NCBI RefSeq assembly: GCF_900101885.1
Contig: NZ_FNAN01000032.1
Location: forward strand, 1-59,881
Reading direction: 5' to 3'
Source: Dyadobacter soli
GTDB taxonomy: Bacteria; Bacteroidota; Bacteroidia; Cytophagales; Spirosomataceae
Length of the DNA: 59,881 nucleotides
In this document: piece after piece, positions 17,626-26,453 of the stretch
Layout: the number at the start of each line of letters is the position of its first letter
Position numbering within the stretch: the stretch's first letter is position 1
Notes under the pieces: model-generated
Told to the model about the DNA's origin: nothing
What the model saw: only the letters and a program-made list of their open reading frames with translations
Database searches by the model: none
Made by a program: the position numbers and the translations under genes

Positions 17626-19323
17626 TCAATACTCCGGGTTCTGCGGGTACCCTTCCGTATCCCGGTCGATTACCGACTGTGGAATAGGCCGCAGGTAATA
17701 CTTCTCGCTCACACCGTTGGGATTGGTCAGTTTGGTGAGCGGGTTGTGCGCGAATGCCCTGTCGAGGCGGTGCGTACGTTTCAGGTCGAGCCAGCGCTTG
17801 TATTCGCCTGCGAGCTCGCGGGCGCGTTCGTCGAGGATGAAATCGATGTCGACATTCGCGGCGGTAATGTTCAGGTTCTGGCCGATTACCGCGGCGCGCT
17901 GACGCACTACATTCAGTTTTTCAGCCGCTTTGTCTTTTTGACCTAATTTGAAATAAGCTTCCGCTGCGAGCAGGTAAGTTTCCGCCAAACGGAACAAATA
18001 AATGTCGCGTGTAGACGAGTAAGCCTTTTCATTGTTACCGGGGAAGTTGGCCAGCGGATCGAAGAACTTGTTGATCATCGGGAACTTCATCACGCCCCCT
18101 ATTCCATCGAAATCCTGCTTCCATTTATTGAAACGCACGATTTCTACATTCGGATTGGCCTGTTTCAATGCCGCTGAATCGGCTGCGGTGAAGGGCTGGT
18201 CGGGATATGGGAAATAGAAACGCAGGTCGCCTTTCTTGACGGGCTGGTTGCCGATCTTGTCGTCCTTCACGGCGTAGAATTTACTCAGAAAAGTGCCGTC
18301 GTAGCGCGAATCTTTGGCCGTATTAAAAAGGGTATACAAAAATTGCGTGGGCATGAAATCGCTTGTTCTGCGGCTGTAAGTCTGGTATTCGCCGTCGTAG
18401 AAGCCCGGCTCGCGGAAAATGCGCCAGCCGAAAAACAGGTTCTGGCCGTGACCGATGATTTTGTCCTTCAAACTCGTCGGATCGAACTGGATCGAGAAGA
18501 TAATCTCGCTGTTCTGTTGGTTGGTGGATTTAAAAACATCCGCAAACGCAGGTACCAGCTTGTAGTTGCCCGCTGCGATCACTTCCTCGGCATATTGCGC
18601 GGCTTTGGTAAAATCCGCCGACCCGCCGAATGCCTTGTACCCACGCGTGAGGTGCACGAGCGAGAGCAAATGCTTCACCGCCCCCTGCGTTACCCGACCG
18701 AACTCCACCGTAGCAGCGTCCACGCTTGTCACCGATGCATTCAGGTCTTCGATCATGAAATCATAAACCTCCTGCTCCGAATTTGGTACGAAATGCGTCA
18801 CAGGCGTGTTAATCTCCTCTTTTACAATAGGAACACCTCCGAAATTTTCCGCCAAAAGGTAATAGTAGTAAGCCCGGATAAACCGCACCTCGCCTACCCG
18901 CTTGTTACGCGTCGCCTCGTTCAGGCCCGGGATGCCCGATGCCTTGTTGATCGCCGTATTACACCGCTGGATACCCGCATAAAGTTTGGAAAACAGCTCC
19001 GAAACCGCCGAGTTATCCGACGAAAGCGTGCGGTACTCGTTCAGCTGCGTTGCACGCACCACGCGGTCGCCCACGGTGCCGCTCACCGGCTCGATTTCCC
19101 CGCGGGTAATGATGTCGGTACCCCAGCAGAAGAGTTTCGGATCGGTTTCGTACACATCGCGCATCGACGAATAGCAGGAGTTGATCAGTTTTTCAAAGCC
19201 CGCCGCATCCGTGTAAAAGTTTTCGCTCGTGACGCCACTGAGGTTTTCCTCGGTCAGGAAGTCCTGGCAGGACGACAGCCCCATCGCCGCCGTCAGCATT
19301 GCTATATAGATTGTCTTTTTCAT
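17626..19323 (-). CDS. SusD/RagB family glycan-binding lipoprotein
   Basis: 565 residues from ATG 19323, where a lipoprotein signal MKKTIYIAMLTAAMGLSSC begins; four residues of upstream frame were dropped. After the lipid-anchored Cys comes QDFLTEENLSGVTSENF, the common SusD opening. RFIRAYYYYLLAENFGGVPI and ELAGEYKRWLDLKRT are the TPR and C-terminal family blocks. It should sit on SusC at the cell surface and bind the target glycan. It starts 12 bp after SusC. Its amino-acid sequence differs widely from the first SusD in the window, which fits a different ligand. Confidence 0.95.
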   Translation of the reverse strand: MKKTIYIAMLTAAMGLSSCQDFLTEENLSGVTSENFYTDAAGFEKLINSCYSSMRDVYETDPKLFCWGTDIITRGEIEPVSGTVGDRVVRATQLNEYRTLSSDNSAVSELFSKLYAGIQRCNTAINKASGIPGLNEATRNKRVGEVRFIRAYYYYLLAENFGGVPIVKEEINTPVTHFVPNSEQEVYDFMIEDLNASVTSVDAATVEFGRVTQGAVKHLLSLVHLTRGYKAFGGSADFTKAAQYAEEVIAAGNYKLVPAFADVFKSTNQQNSEIIFSIQFDPTSLKDKIIGHGQNLFFGWRIFREPGFYDGEYQTYSRRTSDFMPTQFLYTLFNTAKDSRYDGTFLSKFYAVKDDKIGNQPVKKGDLRFYFPYPDQPFTAADSAALKQANPNVEIVRFNKWKQDFDGIGGVMKFPMINKFFDPLANFPGNNEKAYSSTRDIYLFRLAETYLLAAEAYFKLGQKDKAAEKLNVVRQRAAVIGQNLNITAANVDIDFILDERARELAGEYKRWLDLKRTHRLDRAFAHNPLTKLTNPNGVSEKYYLRPIPQSVIDRDTEGYPQNPEY

Positions 19324-19335
19324 AAGTATCATCAA

Positions 19336-22300
19336 TTAAAAGGCCAGGTTTACGCCGAAAAGGTAGGACGAAGTGCTCACCGCCGTGCCGTAAGTGTTAG
19401 TAGCGGGCCACTCGGGGTCGAAACCTTCGTATTTGGTGAAAAGCAACGGGTTGGTAGCCGTCGCATACACGCGCAGATTGCTGATTTTCAAGCGTTGGAT
19501 CAGGCCGGAAGGCAGGTTATAACCGAGCGTAATGTTGCCCACGCGCGTAAAATCAACTTTACGGAAGGTCGGGATCACGGTGTACGGACCAGGGTTTCCG
19601 GGACGGAACCAGGTCTGCGAAGGGTTCTCCGGCGTCCAGTAATCGACTTTCACCTGGTTGTAATCCGAATTGTAGTTCATCAGCGTGGCATCGAAAGAGC
19701 TCTGGAATTGCTCGCCGCGGCGGGTGTACACCATAATGTACAGGTCGAAATTGCCGTAACGGAATGTGTTCGAAAGTGAGCCCGTCCAGCTGGGAACGCG
19801 CTTGCCGATGATCTGCCGGTCGGCCGCATTGATCACACCATTGTCGTCGAGATCCTTCACGCGGATCTGACCGGGCGTCTGGTTGTATTTTTTCGCGGTT
19901 TCTGCCTCGGAGGTCTGCCAGATACCGTCGAATACGTAGTTGTAGTTCACCTGCACCGGCTGACCGATAAACCAGCTGTTACCCACATCGTCCTTCTTGC
20001 CGCCATTCAATTCCAGAATGCGGTTTTTGTTGGAATCGAAGATCACGTCCGTCTTCCATTGGAACTTCCCTGCCACCACGTTGATCGAGCTGATACCTAG
20101 CTCGATACCCCGGTTGCGCAGCTTCCCGACGTTGTCGGTAATGGAGCTCCATCCCGAAGGCGCAGGCAGCTGGCGACTAAGTAGTATATTGTCTATCAAC
20201 CGATTATAAACGTCCACACTACCGGTAATGCGGTTATTGAAGAATCCGAAGTCCACGCCGACATTGACCTCACGCGTCGTTTCCCAGGTCAGGTTTTTGT
20301 TGGGCAACTGGCTTGGTGCGTAACCTTGCGCAAAGTTGCCGCCGAAGTCGTAGAATGTCTGTCCCAATGCAGCCTGTGTCGAATACGGGTCTACGCGGTC
20401 GTTGCCGGTCACACCGTAGCTCACCCGTAATTTCAGGTCGGTGATTTGGCGTACCTGTTTGATAAACTGCTCCTCCGACAACCGCCACGCGAACGACGCC
20501 GACGGGAAAAAGCCCCATTTGTTACCCTCGGCAAGACGCGAAGAGCCATCCCAGCGGCCGGTAGCGGTAATGAGATATTTGTCTTTGAAACTATAATTGA
20601 CCCGTCCCATGGCCGAAGCGAGCGTGGTTTTGGTGTAAGAAGAACCATAAGCCAGCACGCGGCCACCCGTCGCAAGGTTGTACCATAGCGATTTGTACGG
20701 AATGCCATCGACGGTGATGTTGCTCGTCTCGCTGCGGTCTTTCTGCATACTTTGCACGAGGGTCGCCGTGAGCTTGTGCACGCCAAACTGCGCGTCGTAA
20801 GTCGCCTGGTTATCCCAAACCCAGGTCAGGTTCTCCCGGGTCGTGTTCCCGGCCTGCGTGGGTACCGATCCGCCGAGCGACTGTTTTGTGAGCGGCCCGA
20901 AATAGAAACCGCTTCTTTCCGTGGAATAATTCGGTGAAATGGTCGATTTCAAGGTCACGTTTTTGATCGGCGCGAACTGCACGTAGATGTTCCCGAATGT
21001 GCGCGCATTGCGTACTTCACGCACCTCGTTGTCCTGGTCGAACATCGGGTTGGTGACGGCATTCGTCGTGTACACGCGGAATGCGGGCGCGCCGGTTTCG
21101 TCGTACGGGTAAGTCATCGGCGGCAGGCGGTAAGCCGAGCGCAGCGCTTCGGAGCTTCCGAGGTTTTGGAGGTTTTGGGAAAAATAAACATTCAAACCCG
21201 CTTTCCATTTGTCGGTAATCTGGCGGTCCACATTGCCGCGCAGCGTGTAGCGCTTGAAGCTCTCCGGTTTCACATTACCATCTTCCTGCAAAAGCCCTGC
21301 GCTGATCGCGAAACGTGTTTTCTCGTCACCGCCGCTTGCGGTAATGTTATGGTTCATTTGCAGGCCGTTTTTCAGGATCAGTTTGGGCCAATCGGTAAAC
21401 TTGCCCTCATCGATGTTTTTCCATTGATCGGGCGTAAAAAAGGCGGCATTGTTTCTGGAAATATCCTTTCCCTGCGCTTTGAACATTTCGGTGCGGAAGG
21501 CCACATACTCGGGTCCGTCGAACATTTCGGGCAGGTGCGTTGGCGTACGCACACCCGCATAGGCGTCGTAAGAAATGGTCGTTTTGCCCGATTTCCCGCG
21601 CTTCGTGGTCACGATCACCACCCCTTTCGCCCCGCGCGAGCCGTAGATGGCGGTTGCCGAAGCGTCTTTCAGAATATCGATTTTCTCGATGTCGGCCGGA
21701 TTCAGCTCGTTGATACCCGAAGTGGAAGGAATTCCGTCGATCACGAACAAAGGCGAGTTCGACCCGCCAATGGAGCTGACGCCGCGGATATTAATGCTGT
21801 AACCGCTCCCCGGCTTGCCCACATTTTTCACCACCACCACACCCGGCATTTGTCCCTGCAATGCACCGGTAGCGTCGGGCGTAGCTGCACTCGCGATTTT
21901 AGTATTGTCCACCGAAGCGATCGCTCCCGTCACATCCGATTTCTTGATAGCCCCATAACCTACCACCACAACTTCCTCCAAAACCTTGTTATCATTGGCG
22001 AGCTGCACATTGATCGTCGTCTGGTTTCCTACCGTCACTTCCTTTTGCGAATAGCCCACATAGCTGAAAACCAGCACCGAAGACTGATCCGGGATATTGA
22101 ATGTAAATCCGCCATCCACGTCCGTCACCGTGCCGCGCTGGGTACCTTTGAGGATAATGCTCACGCCTGGCAGGGCCTCGCCTTTATCGTCGGTCACTTT
22201 GCCGCTTATGGTAATATCCTGATGCACACGCGCTTCGTCTTTCGCACCAGGCTTCGCGCCGGAGCTGTTCTTTTTGAGAATGATAAATTCGCCGCTCGTT

Positions 22301-22626
22301 TGATAACCGATGTTATAAGGCTCCAAAACCTCGCGGAGCACATTTTCCAGCGACTCGTTCTTCACTTTCACCGAAACTTTCGCGTCGGCGGGGAAAATGC
22401 CGGGGAGGTAGGTAAACTTCACATTCGCCTTATGCCCGATCATCGTCAGCGCCTTCGTAATGTCGCGGTTGCTGATCTGCGCCGTCACTGTCCTTTTCAT
22501 CAAATCCTGGGCACTTCCGTCCCTGGCAAAGCCCAGCGTCGCCAGCGAAAGGATGATGATTATGGGAACACCTAGTATTTTCATGATGAGCATCGGTTTG
22601 GGAACCGTCTTGAAAAACTTTTGCAT
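19336..22626 (-). CDS. SusC/RagA TonB-dependent receptor with STN domain
   Basis: 1096 residues from ATG 22626; the upstream in-frame stretch lacks a signal. A signal peptide ends near DGSAQ, followed by an STN domain (about 50-125), a carboxypeptidase-like domain (ISGKVTDDKGEALPGVSIIL), EEVVVVGYGAIKKSDVTGA, a plug motif ILKDASATAIYGSRGAKGVV and a long barrel ending LFGVNLAF. It transports glycan oligomers and, through the STN domain, reports occupancy to the FecR encoded next upstream. It heads the row SusC, SusD, GH28, GH115, so those four gene products are likely induced together by the cognate sigma factor. Confidence 0.95.
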   Translation of the reverse strand: MQKFFKTVPKPMLIMKILGVPIIIILSLATLGFARDGSAQDLMKRTVTAQISNRDITKALTMIGHKANVKFTYLPGIFPADAKVSVKVKNESLENVLREVLEPYNIGYQTSGEFIILKKNSSGAKPGAKDEARVHQDITISGKVTDDKGEALPGVSIILKGTQRGTVTDVDGGFTFNIPDQSSVLVFSYVGYSQKEVTVGNQTTINVQLANDNKVLEEVVVVGYGAIKKSDVTGAIASVDNTKIASAATPDATGALQGQMPGVVVVKNVGKPGSGYSINIRGVSSIGGSNSPLFVIDGIPSTSGINELNPADIEKIDILKDASATAIYGSRGAKGVVIVTTKRGKSGKTTISYDAYAGVRTPTHLPEMFDGPEYVAFRTEMFKAQGKDISRNNAAFFTPDQWKNIDEGKFTDWPKLILKNGLQMNHNITASGGDEKTRFAISAGLLQEDGNVKPESFKRYTLRGNVDRQITDKWKAGLNVYFSQNLQNLGSSEALRSAYRLPPMTYPYDETGAPAFRVYTTNAVTNPMFDQDNEVREVRNARTFGNIYVQFAPIKNVTLKSTISPNYSTERSGFYFGPLTKQSLGGSVPTQAGNTTRENLTWVWDNQATYDAQFGVHKLTATLVQSMQKDRSETSNITVDGIPYKSLWYNLATGGRVLAYGSSYTKTTLASAMGRVNYSFKDKYLITATGRWDGSSRLAEGNKWGFFPSASFAWRLSEEQFIKQVRQITDLKLRVSYGVTGNDRVDPYSTQAALGQTFYDFGGNFAQGYAPSQLPNKNLTWETTREVNVGVDFGFFNNRITGSVDVYNRLIDNILLSRQLPAPSGWSSITDNVGKLRNRGIELGISSINVVAGKFQWKTDVIFDSNKNRILELNGGKKDDVGNSWFIGQPVQVNYNYVFDGIWQTSEAETAKKYNQTPGQIRVKDLDDNGVINAADRQIIGKRVPSWTGSLSNTFRYGNFDLYIMVYTRRGEQFQSSFDATLMNYNSDYNQVKVDYWTPENPSQTWFRPGNPGPYTVIPTFRKVDFTRVGNITLGYNLPSGLIQRLKISNLRVYATATNPLLFTKYEGFDPEWPATNTYGTAVSTSSYLFGVNLAF

Positions 22627-22846
22627 ATTTTTACCCGTGTTTTGTTTTAAATGCTTTTGAAATGGAACATAGGATTCCCTGTCCCTGCCGCAGGCAATGC
22701 CTGGCAGGAAAGTCATTTCGCGATGCTTTGGGAATCATTCAGAACCGGACGCGTGGCAGCGCTTCCGGTTTTTTGTTGGGGATTGAATGGGTCTAATGTC
22801 TGGTCATGGTGGCTGGGGTCTATGGTTGAATTTTAGTTAAAAGAGG

Positions 22847-23929
22847 TCAGAGGTCGCAAGCGCCTCCGGTAATGACGATTTCAGTCCCGAATACTTCATA
22901 GGTAGCGCCGACCGTCTGGCAGATGATGTCCAGCTTGCGGAACATCGGCATATCGCCCAAGGGCGCGGTGAGTTTGCACGATTCGAATGCGGCATTGTCG
23001 TAGCGGATCGTCACGCCGTAAGCCGCTTCAATGGTATGGAGCACGTCTTTTACGGAGGTATTATCAAAATAAAACTCCTTCGCCTCGCCCGTACCACCCA
23101 CCTGAACAGGCTGAGCAACAAGGCCTTTCGCAAACACACTGGTATTCGCATCAAACACCACCTGCTGGTTCGGAACGAGGAAAACGGGCTCCTTGCCCTT
23201 CCCGACAGTACCAGCGGCAAATACCTTCACTTTACCGGACATAACGGTCACCTTACTCTTGATTTTGCCGGTATTAGAAGTCACACGGAAGCTGGTACCC
23301 ACCACTTGCACGACGATTCTACCCGCATACACGATGAATGGTTTGGCAGGATTTTTCGCCACATCGAAATAGCCTTCACCATCGAGATATACCACCCGCT
23401 GATTGCCCGGAAAGCTGGAATAACTGAGCTTGCTACCGGGTTTTAGCTGTACCGTGGAGCCGTCAGAAAGTCGGATAGTTTGCTCTTTCGGAGTTGCATT
23501 GATGGTCTCTTTCAGTTGAACGCTGGCCACGCTTACCTGCTCGCGGTATACTACCGGTTCGTCCCTAAACGTCCTGCGAAAGTTCCAGGTCAGCCCGCCA
23601 ACGATGAGAATGGCTGCGGCGGCCATCCACCAGCGGTACAGTGGTCGTGCGGGCCGTTCGGCAATGCTTTCCGGCTCGGCTTCATCGATTGCACCGGACA
23701 CATTGGCCCATACTTTCTCCCGAAGCCCGGGTTCCGGCTGGTCCTGCATTTCGTGCAGCGACGCCCACATTGCCCGCGCCAGCCGCAGCTCGCCCGATTT
23801 ATGAGGATATTGTGCCTGGAAATCCGTCCAGAATTCCGCCTCTTCCTGCCCGCTGGAAGCAACCCAGCGGCGGAAACGTTCATCCGTTAGAAAATCCTCA
23901 GCTTTGAAATCACCGTAATTTTTCGACAT
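22847..23929 (-). CDS. FecR family anti-sigma factor
   Basis: 360 residues. The cytoplasmic part (1-105) is of the longer type with MWASLHEMQDQPEPGLREKVWANVSG, followed by one membrane helix (about 108-126, WWMAAAAILIVGGLTW), the FecR core (RLSDGSTVQLKPGSKLSYS, GEGYFDVAKNPAKPF, VQVVGTSFRV) and a DUF4974-like C-terminus (VKDVLHTIEAAYGVTIRYDN). It couples the STN domain of the following SusC to the sigma factor encoded upstream. Sigma and FecR genes run the same way here and are separated by heptamer element E. The 220-bp gap to SusC shows no gene. Confidence 0.93.
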   Translation of the reverse strand: MSKNYGDFKAEDFLTDERFRRWVASSGQEEAEFWTDFQAQYPHKSGELRLARAMWASLHEMQDQPEPGLREKVWANVSGAIDEAEPESIAERPARPLYRWWMAAAAILIVGGLTWNFRRTFRDEPVVYREQVSVASVQLKETINATPKEQTIRLSDGSTVQLKPGSKLSYSSFPGNQRVVYLDGEGYFDVAKNPAKPFIVYAGRIVVQVVGTSFRVTSNTGKIKSKVTVMSGKVKVFAAGTVGKGKEPVFLVPNQQVVFDANTSVFAKGLVAQPVQVGGTGEAKEFYFDNTSVKDVLHTIEAAYGVTIRYDNAAFESCKLTAPLGDMPMFRKLDIICQTVGATYEVFGTEIVITGGACDL

Positions 23930-24001
23930 CTCACTTTTGCATTATATACATACAAAGGAGGCTTTTCCCGGGTTGACCCAAAGAAGTTGGGAATTTTTTT
24001 T

Positions 24002-24164
24002 GACCGCCGACCGCTGACCGCCGACCGCTGACCGCTGACCGCTGACCGCCGAAGGATAGTTGCAAATGCAACGTCCCGTTCCGCTGATGGTAAATTTTCT
24101 GAACCCAGTTTTGAAAATGACATTAAACAAGTGATCGGCGGTCAGCGGTCGGCCGTCGGCGGTC
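24002..24164. repeat. Heptamer element E (core family 1, complete)
   Basis: The left arm has seven units in the order a, c, a, c, c, c, a (24002-24050). A core of 86 nt follows. The right arm runs a', c', b', a' (24137-24164) with a decayed fifth unit beyond. The core hairpin is a full 6-bp GTTGCA/TGCAAC palindrome at 24059-24072. The element separates the sigma gene (stop 31 bp away) from the FecR gene it should regulate, so any transcript covering both must include it. Confidence 0.9.
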
Positions 24165-24194
24165 GGCCGCAGGCCTACTCCCGGCCGTCACACA

Positions 24195-24773
24195 TCAATG
24201 CCACACAAACGCCAACGCCAATTCAAAAACTGTGTAGAAAAGCCGGGAATTCTTGCGGAGCAGGGTCAGGGAATTGTGCAGCGTGTTGCGGACGGTTTTG
24301 TCGGAAACGTCCATGATTTCGGCGATTTCGCTGATGCTGAAATTTTCATAGTACCGCAGCGTGATCGCTTCCAGCTGCCGTTTGGGGAGGTTTTGAAGTA
24401 CGGCTGCGAGCTTTTGCCCGAGCTCTTTTTCGTCGTCGTGAACGCTATACTCCTCGCCCGGATGCTCGTACTCGTGCAGGAAGGCGTCCAGCCCTACTTT
24501 CGGGAAAACTTTTTCCTTTTCGGTAATGCGGTAAATGTCGCGGCGGAGGCTGCGGAAGAGGTAAAATTTGATATTATCGACCGGGGAAACGTTGGCGTGG
24601 CTACGCCAGAGATTGATAAAAAGGTCCTGGATGGCGTCCTCTACGCGGGTTTCGTCGGCGATGAAACGCTTGCCATATGCATACAAAGTATCGAAATGCG
24701 ATTCATAGATCGTCGCAAAGGCCCGTTTGTCGCCCGACCGAAACGCATTCCATATGTCGATATCCCGTTGCAA
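24195..24773 (-). CDS. ECF RNA polymerase sigma factor
   Basis: 192 residues, initiated by TTG at 24773 (no ATG upstream in frame before a run without starts; the family N-terminus DIDIWNAFRSGDKRAFA begins here). Region 2 is DTLYAYGKRFI...DAIQDLFINLW (about 30-75). Region 4 is LPKRQLEAITLRYYENFSISEIAEIMDVSDKTVRNTLH (about 128-170). It should turn on the SusC-SusD-GH28-GH115 genes downstream once FecR is triggered. It is in line with its target genes, unlike the divergent pair at 11 kb. Confidence 0.92.
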   Translation of the reverse strand: MQRDIDIWNAFRSGDKRAFATIYESHFDTLYAYGKRFIADETRVEDAIQDLFINLWRSHANVSPVDNIKFYLFRSLRRDIYRITEKEKVFPKVGLDAFLHEYEHPGEEYSVHDDEKELGQKLAAVLQNLPKRQLEAITLRYYENFSISEIAEIMDVSDKTVRNTLHNSLTLLRKNSRLFYTVFELALAFVWH

Positions 24774-24950
24774 ATCTTTTTCCGCTAGCAGAGAGTTTGA
24801 CGGTGAAAAGCGGGATTCGCCCCTAACTACTATATTTTTTCCCTTAATTTTTATAAAACCAATATTCGGGCAAATATCACGTTAGTTCTATATCGGTTAC
24901 ATCGTGCTTGGGCATTTAGAAAACGGAGCGCAGGTAAGGCTATGGTTAAT

Positions 24951-25070
24951 GACCGCCGACGGCCGACCGCTGACCGCCTATTGCTGGTTATGTTCTTCAT
25001 ACAAAAATCCGAGAATACGCATCGTCGCCAGTCAAGCGATCGGCAGTCGGCCGTCAGCGGTCGGCCGTCA
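24951..25070. repeat. Heptamer element F (core family 2)
   Basis: The left arm runs a, b, c, a (24951-24978). A core of 62 nt, starting TATTGCTGG and ending CAAGCGATC, follows. The right arm runs one variant a', then b', c', b' (25041-25068). The rightmost bases TCA (25068-25070) are the stop codon of the enolase-superfamily gene, whose reading frame therefore ends on the first bases of the element. The rest of the 294-bp gap on the left holds the sigma gene leader. Confidence 0.9.
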
Positions 25071-26297
25071 CAACCGGTACCTATCCAGCACAGCCCCATT
25101 CAACTCATGCCCCAACCCCGGCGCGTCGGGTACGCGAATGAAACCGTTTTCAAACCGCTCGGCCGGCGATAGTAATTCCGCCCGCCACGGTACTTCGCCG
25201 TAGGCATATTCCAGAATCGAGAAGTTGGGAATGGAGGCGCATACCTGCACGCTGGCGGCGGTGGAAACCGGGCCGCTGGGGTTGTGCGGCGCAATAGCGA
25301 TGTTGCCTGCCGTTTCGGCCAGCGCGGCTATGAAACGCAGCTCCTGAATGCCTCCGCAATGCTTCACATCGGGCATGATCACGTCGAGGGCGCGTGTGGC
25401 GATCAACTCGGCGAAGCCCTGCCGGCCAAATATGGATTCGCCACCTGCGGATGGCTGCTTCGTGGCATCGGTAATGGCGCGGGTTTCTGCCGGGAATTGC
25501 TGCGGGTCGACGGGCTCTTCGAACCAGTACAAATTGGATTTTTCCAAACGTTTAGCCGCAGAAATGGCCAGGTCCTGGTTCAAATGACTGTGCACGTCGA
25601 TCAGTAGATCGGTATCCGGACCAATGGTTTGCCGGACGGCCTCGATGCAGTTGATCGCATAATCGATATCCGACGCGATCTGCGCTTCATTGGAACCTTT
25701 CAAAGGCTTCATATCATCGAAAGGTGCCAGCTTTACGGCTTTGAAACCACTTTTCAATGCATTTTCAGCATTGGCCTGGAACGCGGGGATCAAGCGACGA
25801 CCGTTGGCATCGCGCTCATTGGTCGCGCGATTGATATTGGCATACACTTTCAACTCATTACGCAGCTTGCCGCCTAGCAGCTCGTACACCGGCACGCCAA
25901 GGGCTTTGCCTTTCAGATCCCACAAAGCATGCTCGATGGCGCTGAATGCGGTAATGGCAATCTTGCCGCGTTCAAATGCTTTCTGGAAACCGCGTTGCCG
26001 GTATTGCTCCACGGCAAACGGCGATTCGCCTTTCACGAGTTGAAACAAACTGTTCAACTCGGTTCGCAACCGACTGCCGCCATCCTTCACAGCCGCCGAG
26101 AACCCATGCGACGCTTCGCCGAGCCCGGTAAGGCCTTTATTTGTAATGAGTTCCACAAAATGCCAGTTACCACGCTGGTTTACTTTCACTTCATGAGTGC
26201 GGATGCCGGTAATGAGGAGCTTCGCATCCCGCGCAGGAAATTCGAGCGCGAAGGCGGGGAGAAAGGCGGCGTTCTTTAAAAATTGGCGACGGGACAT
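25068..26297 (-). CDS. Enolase-superfamily (mandelate racemase/muconate lactonizing type) enzyme
   Basis: 409 residues. The N-terminus MSRRQFLKNAAFLPAF is Tat-like, suggesting export, which is unusual in this superfamily. Metal ligands of the TIM barrel are visible: D234 in LLIDVH, E260 in WFEEP, E287 in AGGES. H338 in APHNPSGP is the likely catalytic base, and K189 in AVKLAP may be the opposite one. Family members dehydrate or epimerise sugar acids. Next to GH28 and GH115 a uronate- or aldonate-derived substrate is a fair guess, but not provable from sequence. The stop codon TGA is contributed by heptamer element F. Sulfatase genes precede it in the same direction. Confidence 0.85.
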   Translation of the reverse strand: MSRRQFLKNAAFLPAFALEFPARDAKLLITGIRTHEVKVNQRGNWHFVELITNKGLTGLGEASHGFSAAVKDGGSRLRTELNSLFQLVKGESPFAVEQYRQRGFQKAFERGKIAITAFSAIEHALWDLKGKALGVPVYELLGGKLRNELKVYANINRATNERDANGRRLIPAFQANAENALKSGFKAVKLAPFDDMKPLKGSNEAQIASDIDYAINCIEAVRQTIGPDTDLLIDVHSHLNQDLAISAAKRLEKSNLYWFEEPVDPQQFPAETRAITDATKQPSAGGESIFGRQGFAELIATRALDVIMPDVKHCGGIQELRFIAALAETAGNIAIAPHNPSGPVSTAASVQVCASIPNFSILEYAYGEVPWRAELLSPAERFENGFIRVPDAPGLGHELNGAVLDRYRL

Positions 26298-26331
26298 GGG
26301 AGGTGGGGTATGGTGGACGTTTGTGCGTGTT

Positions 26332-26447
26332 GACCGCCGACGGCCGACCGCTGACCGCCGATTGCTGGTTATGTTCTTTAAAAAAAACCGAGCATACGCA
26401 TCGTCGCAGTCAAGCGACCGGCGGTCGGCCGTCAGCGGTCGGCGGTC
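26332..26447. repeat. Heptamer element G (core family 2, complete)
   Basis: The left arm runs a, b, c, a (26332-26359). A core of 60 nt starts GATTGCTGG and ends CAAGCGACC. The right arm runs a', b', c', a' (26420-26447). It is the cleanest family 2 copy. It lies between the sulfatase stop (7 bp away) and the start of the enolase-superfamily gene, in the probable leader of the latter. Confidence 0.92.
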
Positions 26448-26453
26448 AACACA

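Noticed and set aside
18343..22575. Long plus-strand open frames over SusD and SusC
   Set aside because: Both are antisense to clearly assigned SusC and SusD genes and have no signal, motif or plausible start.
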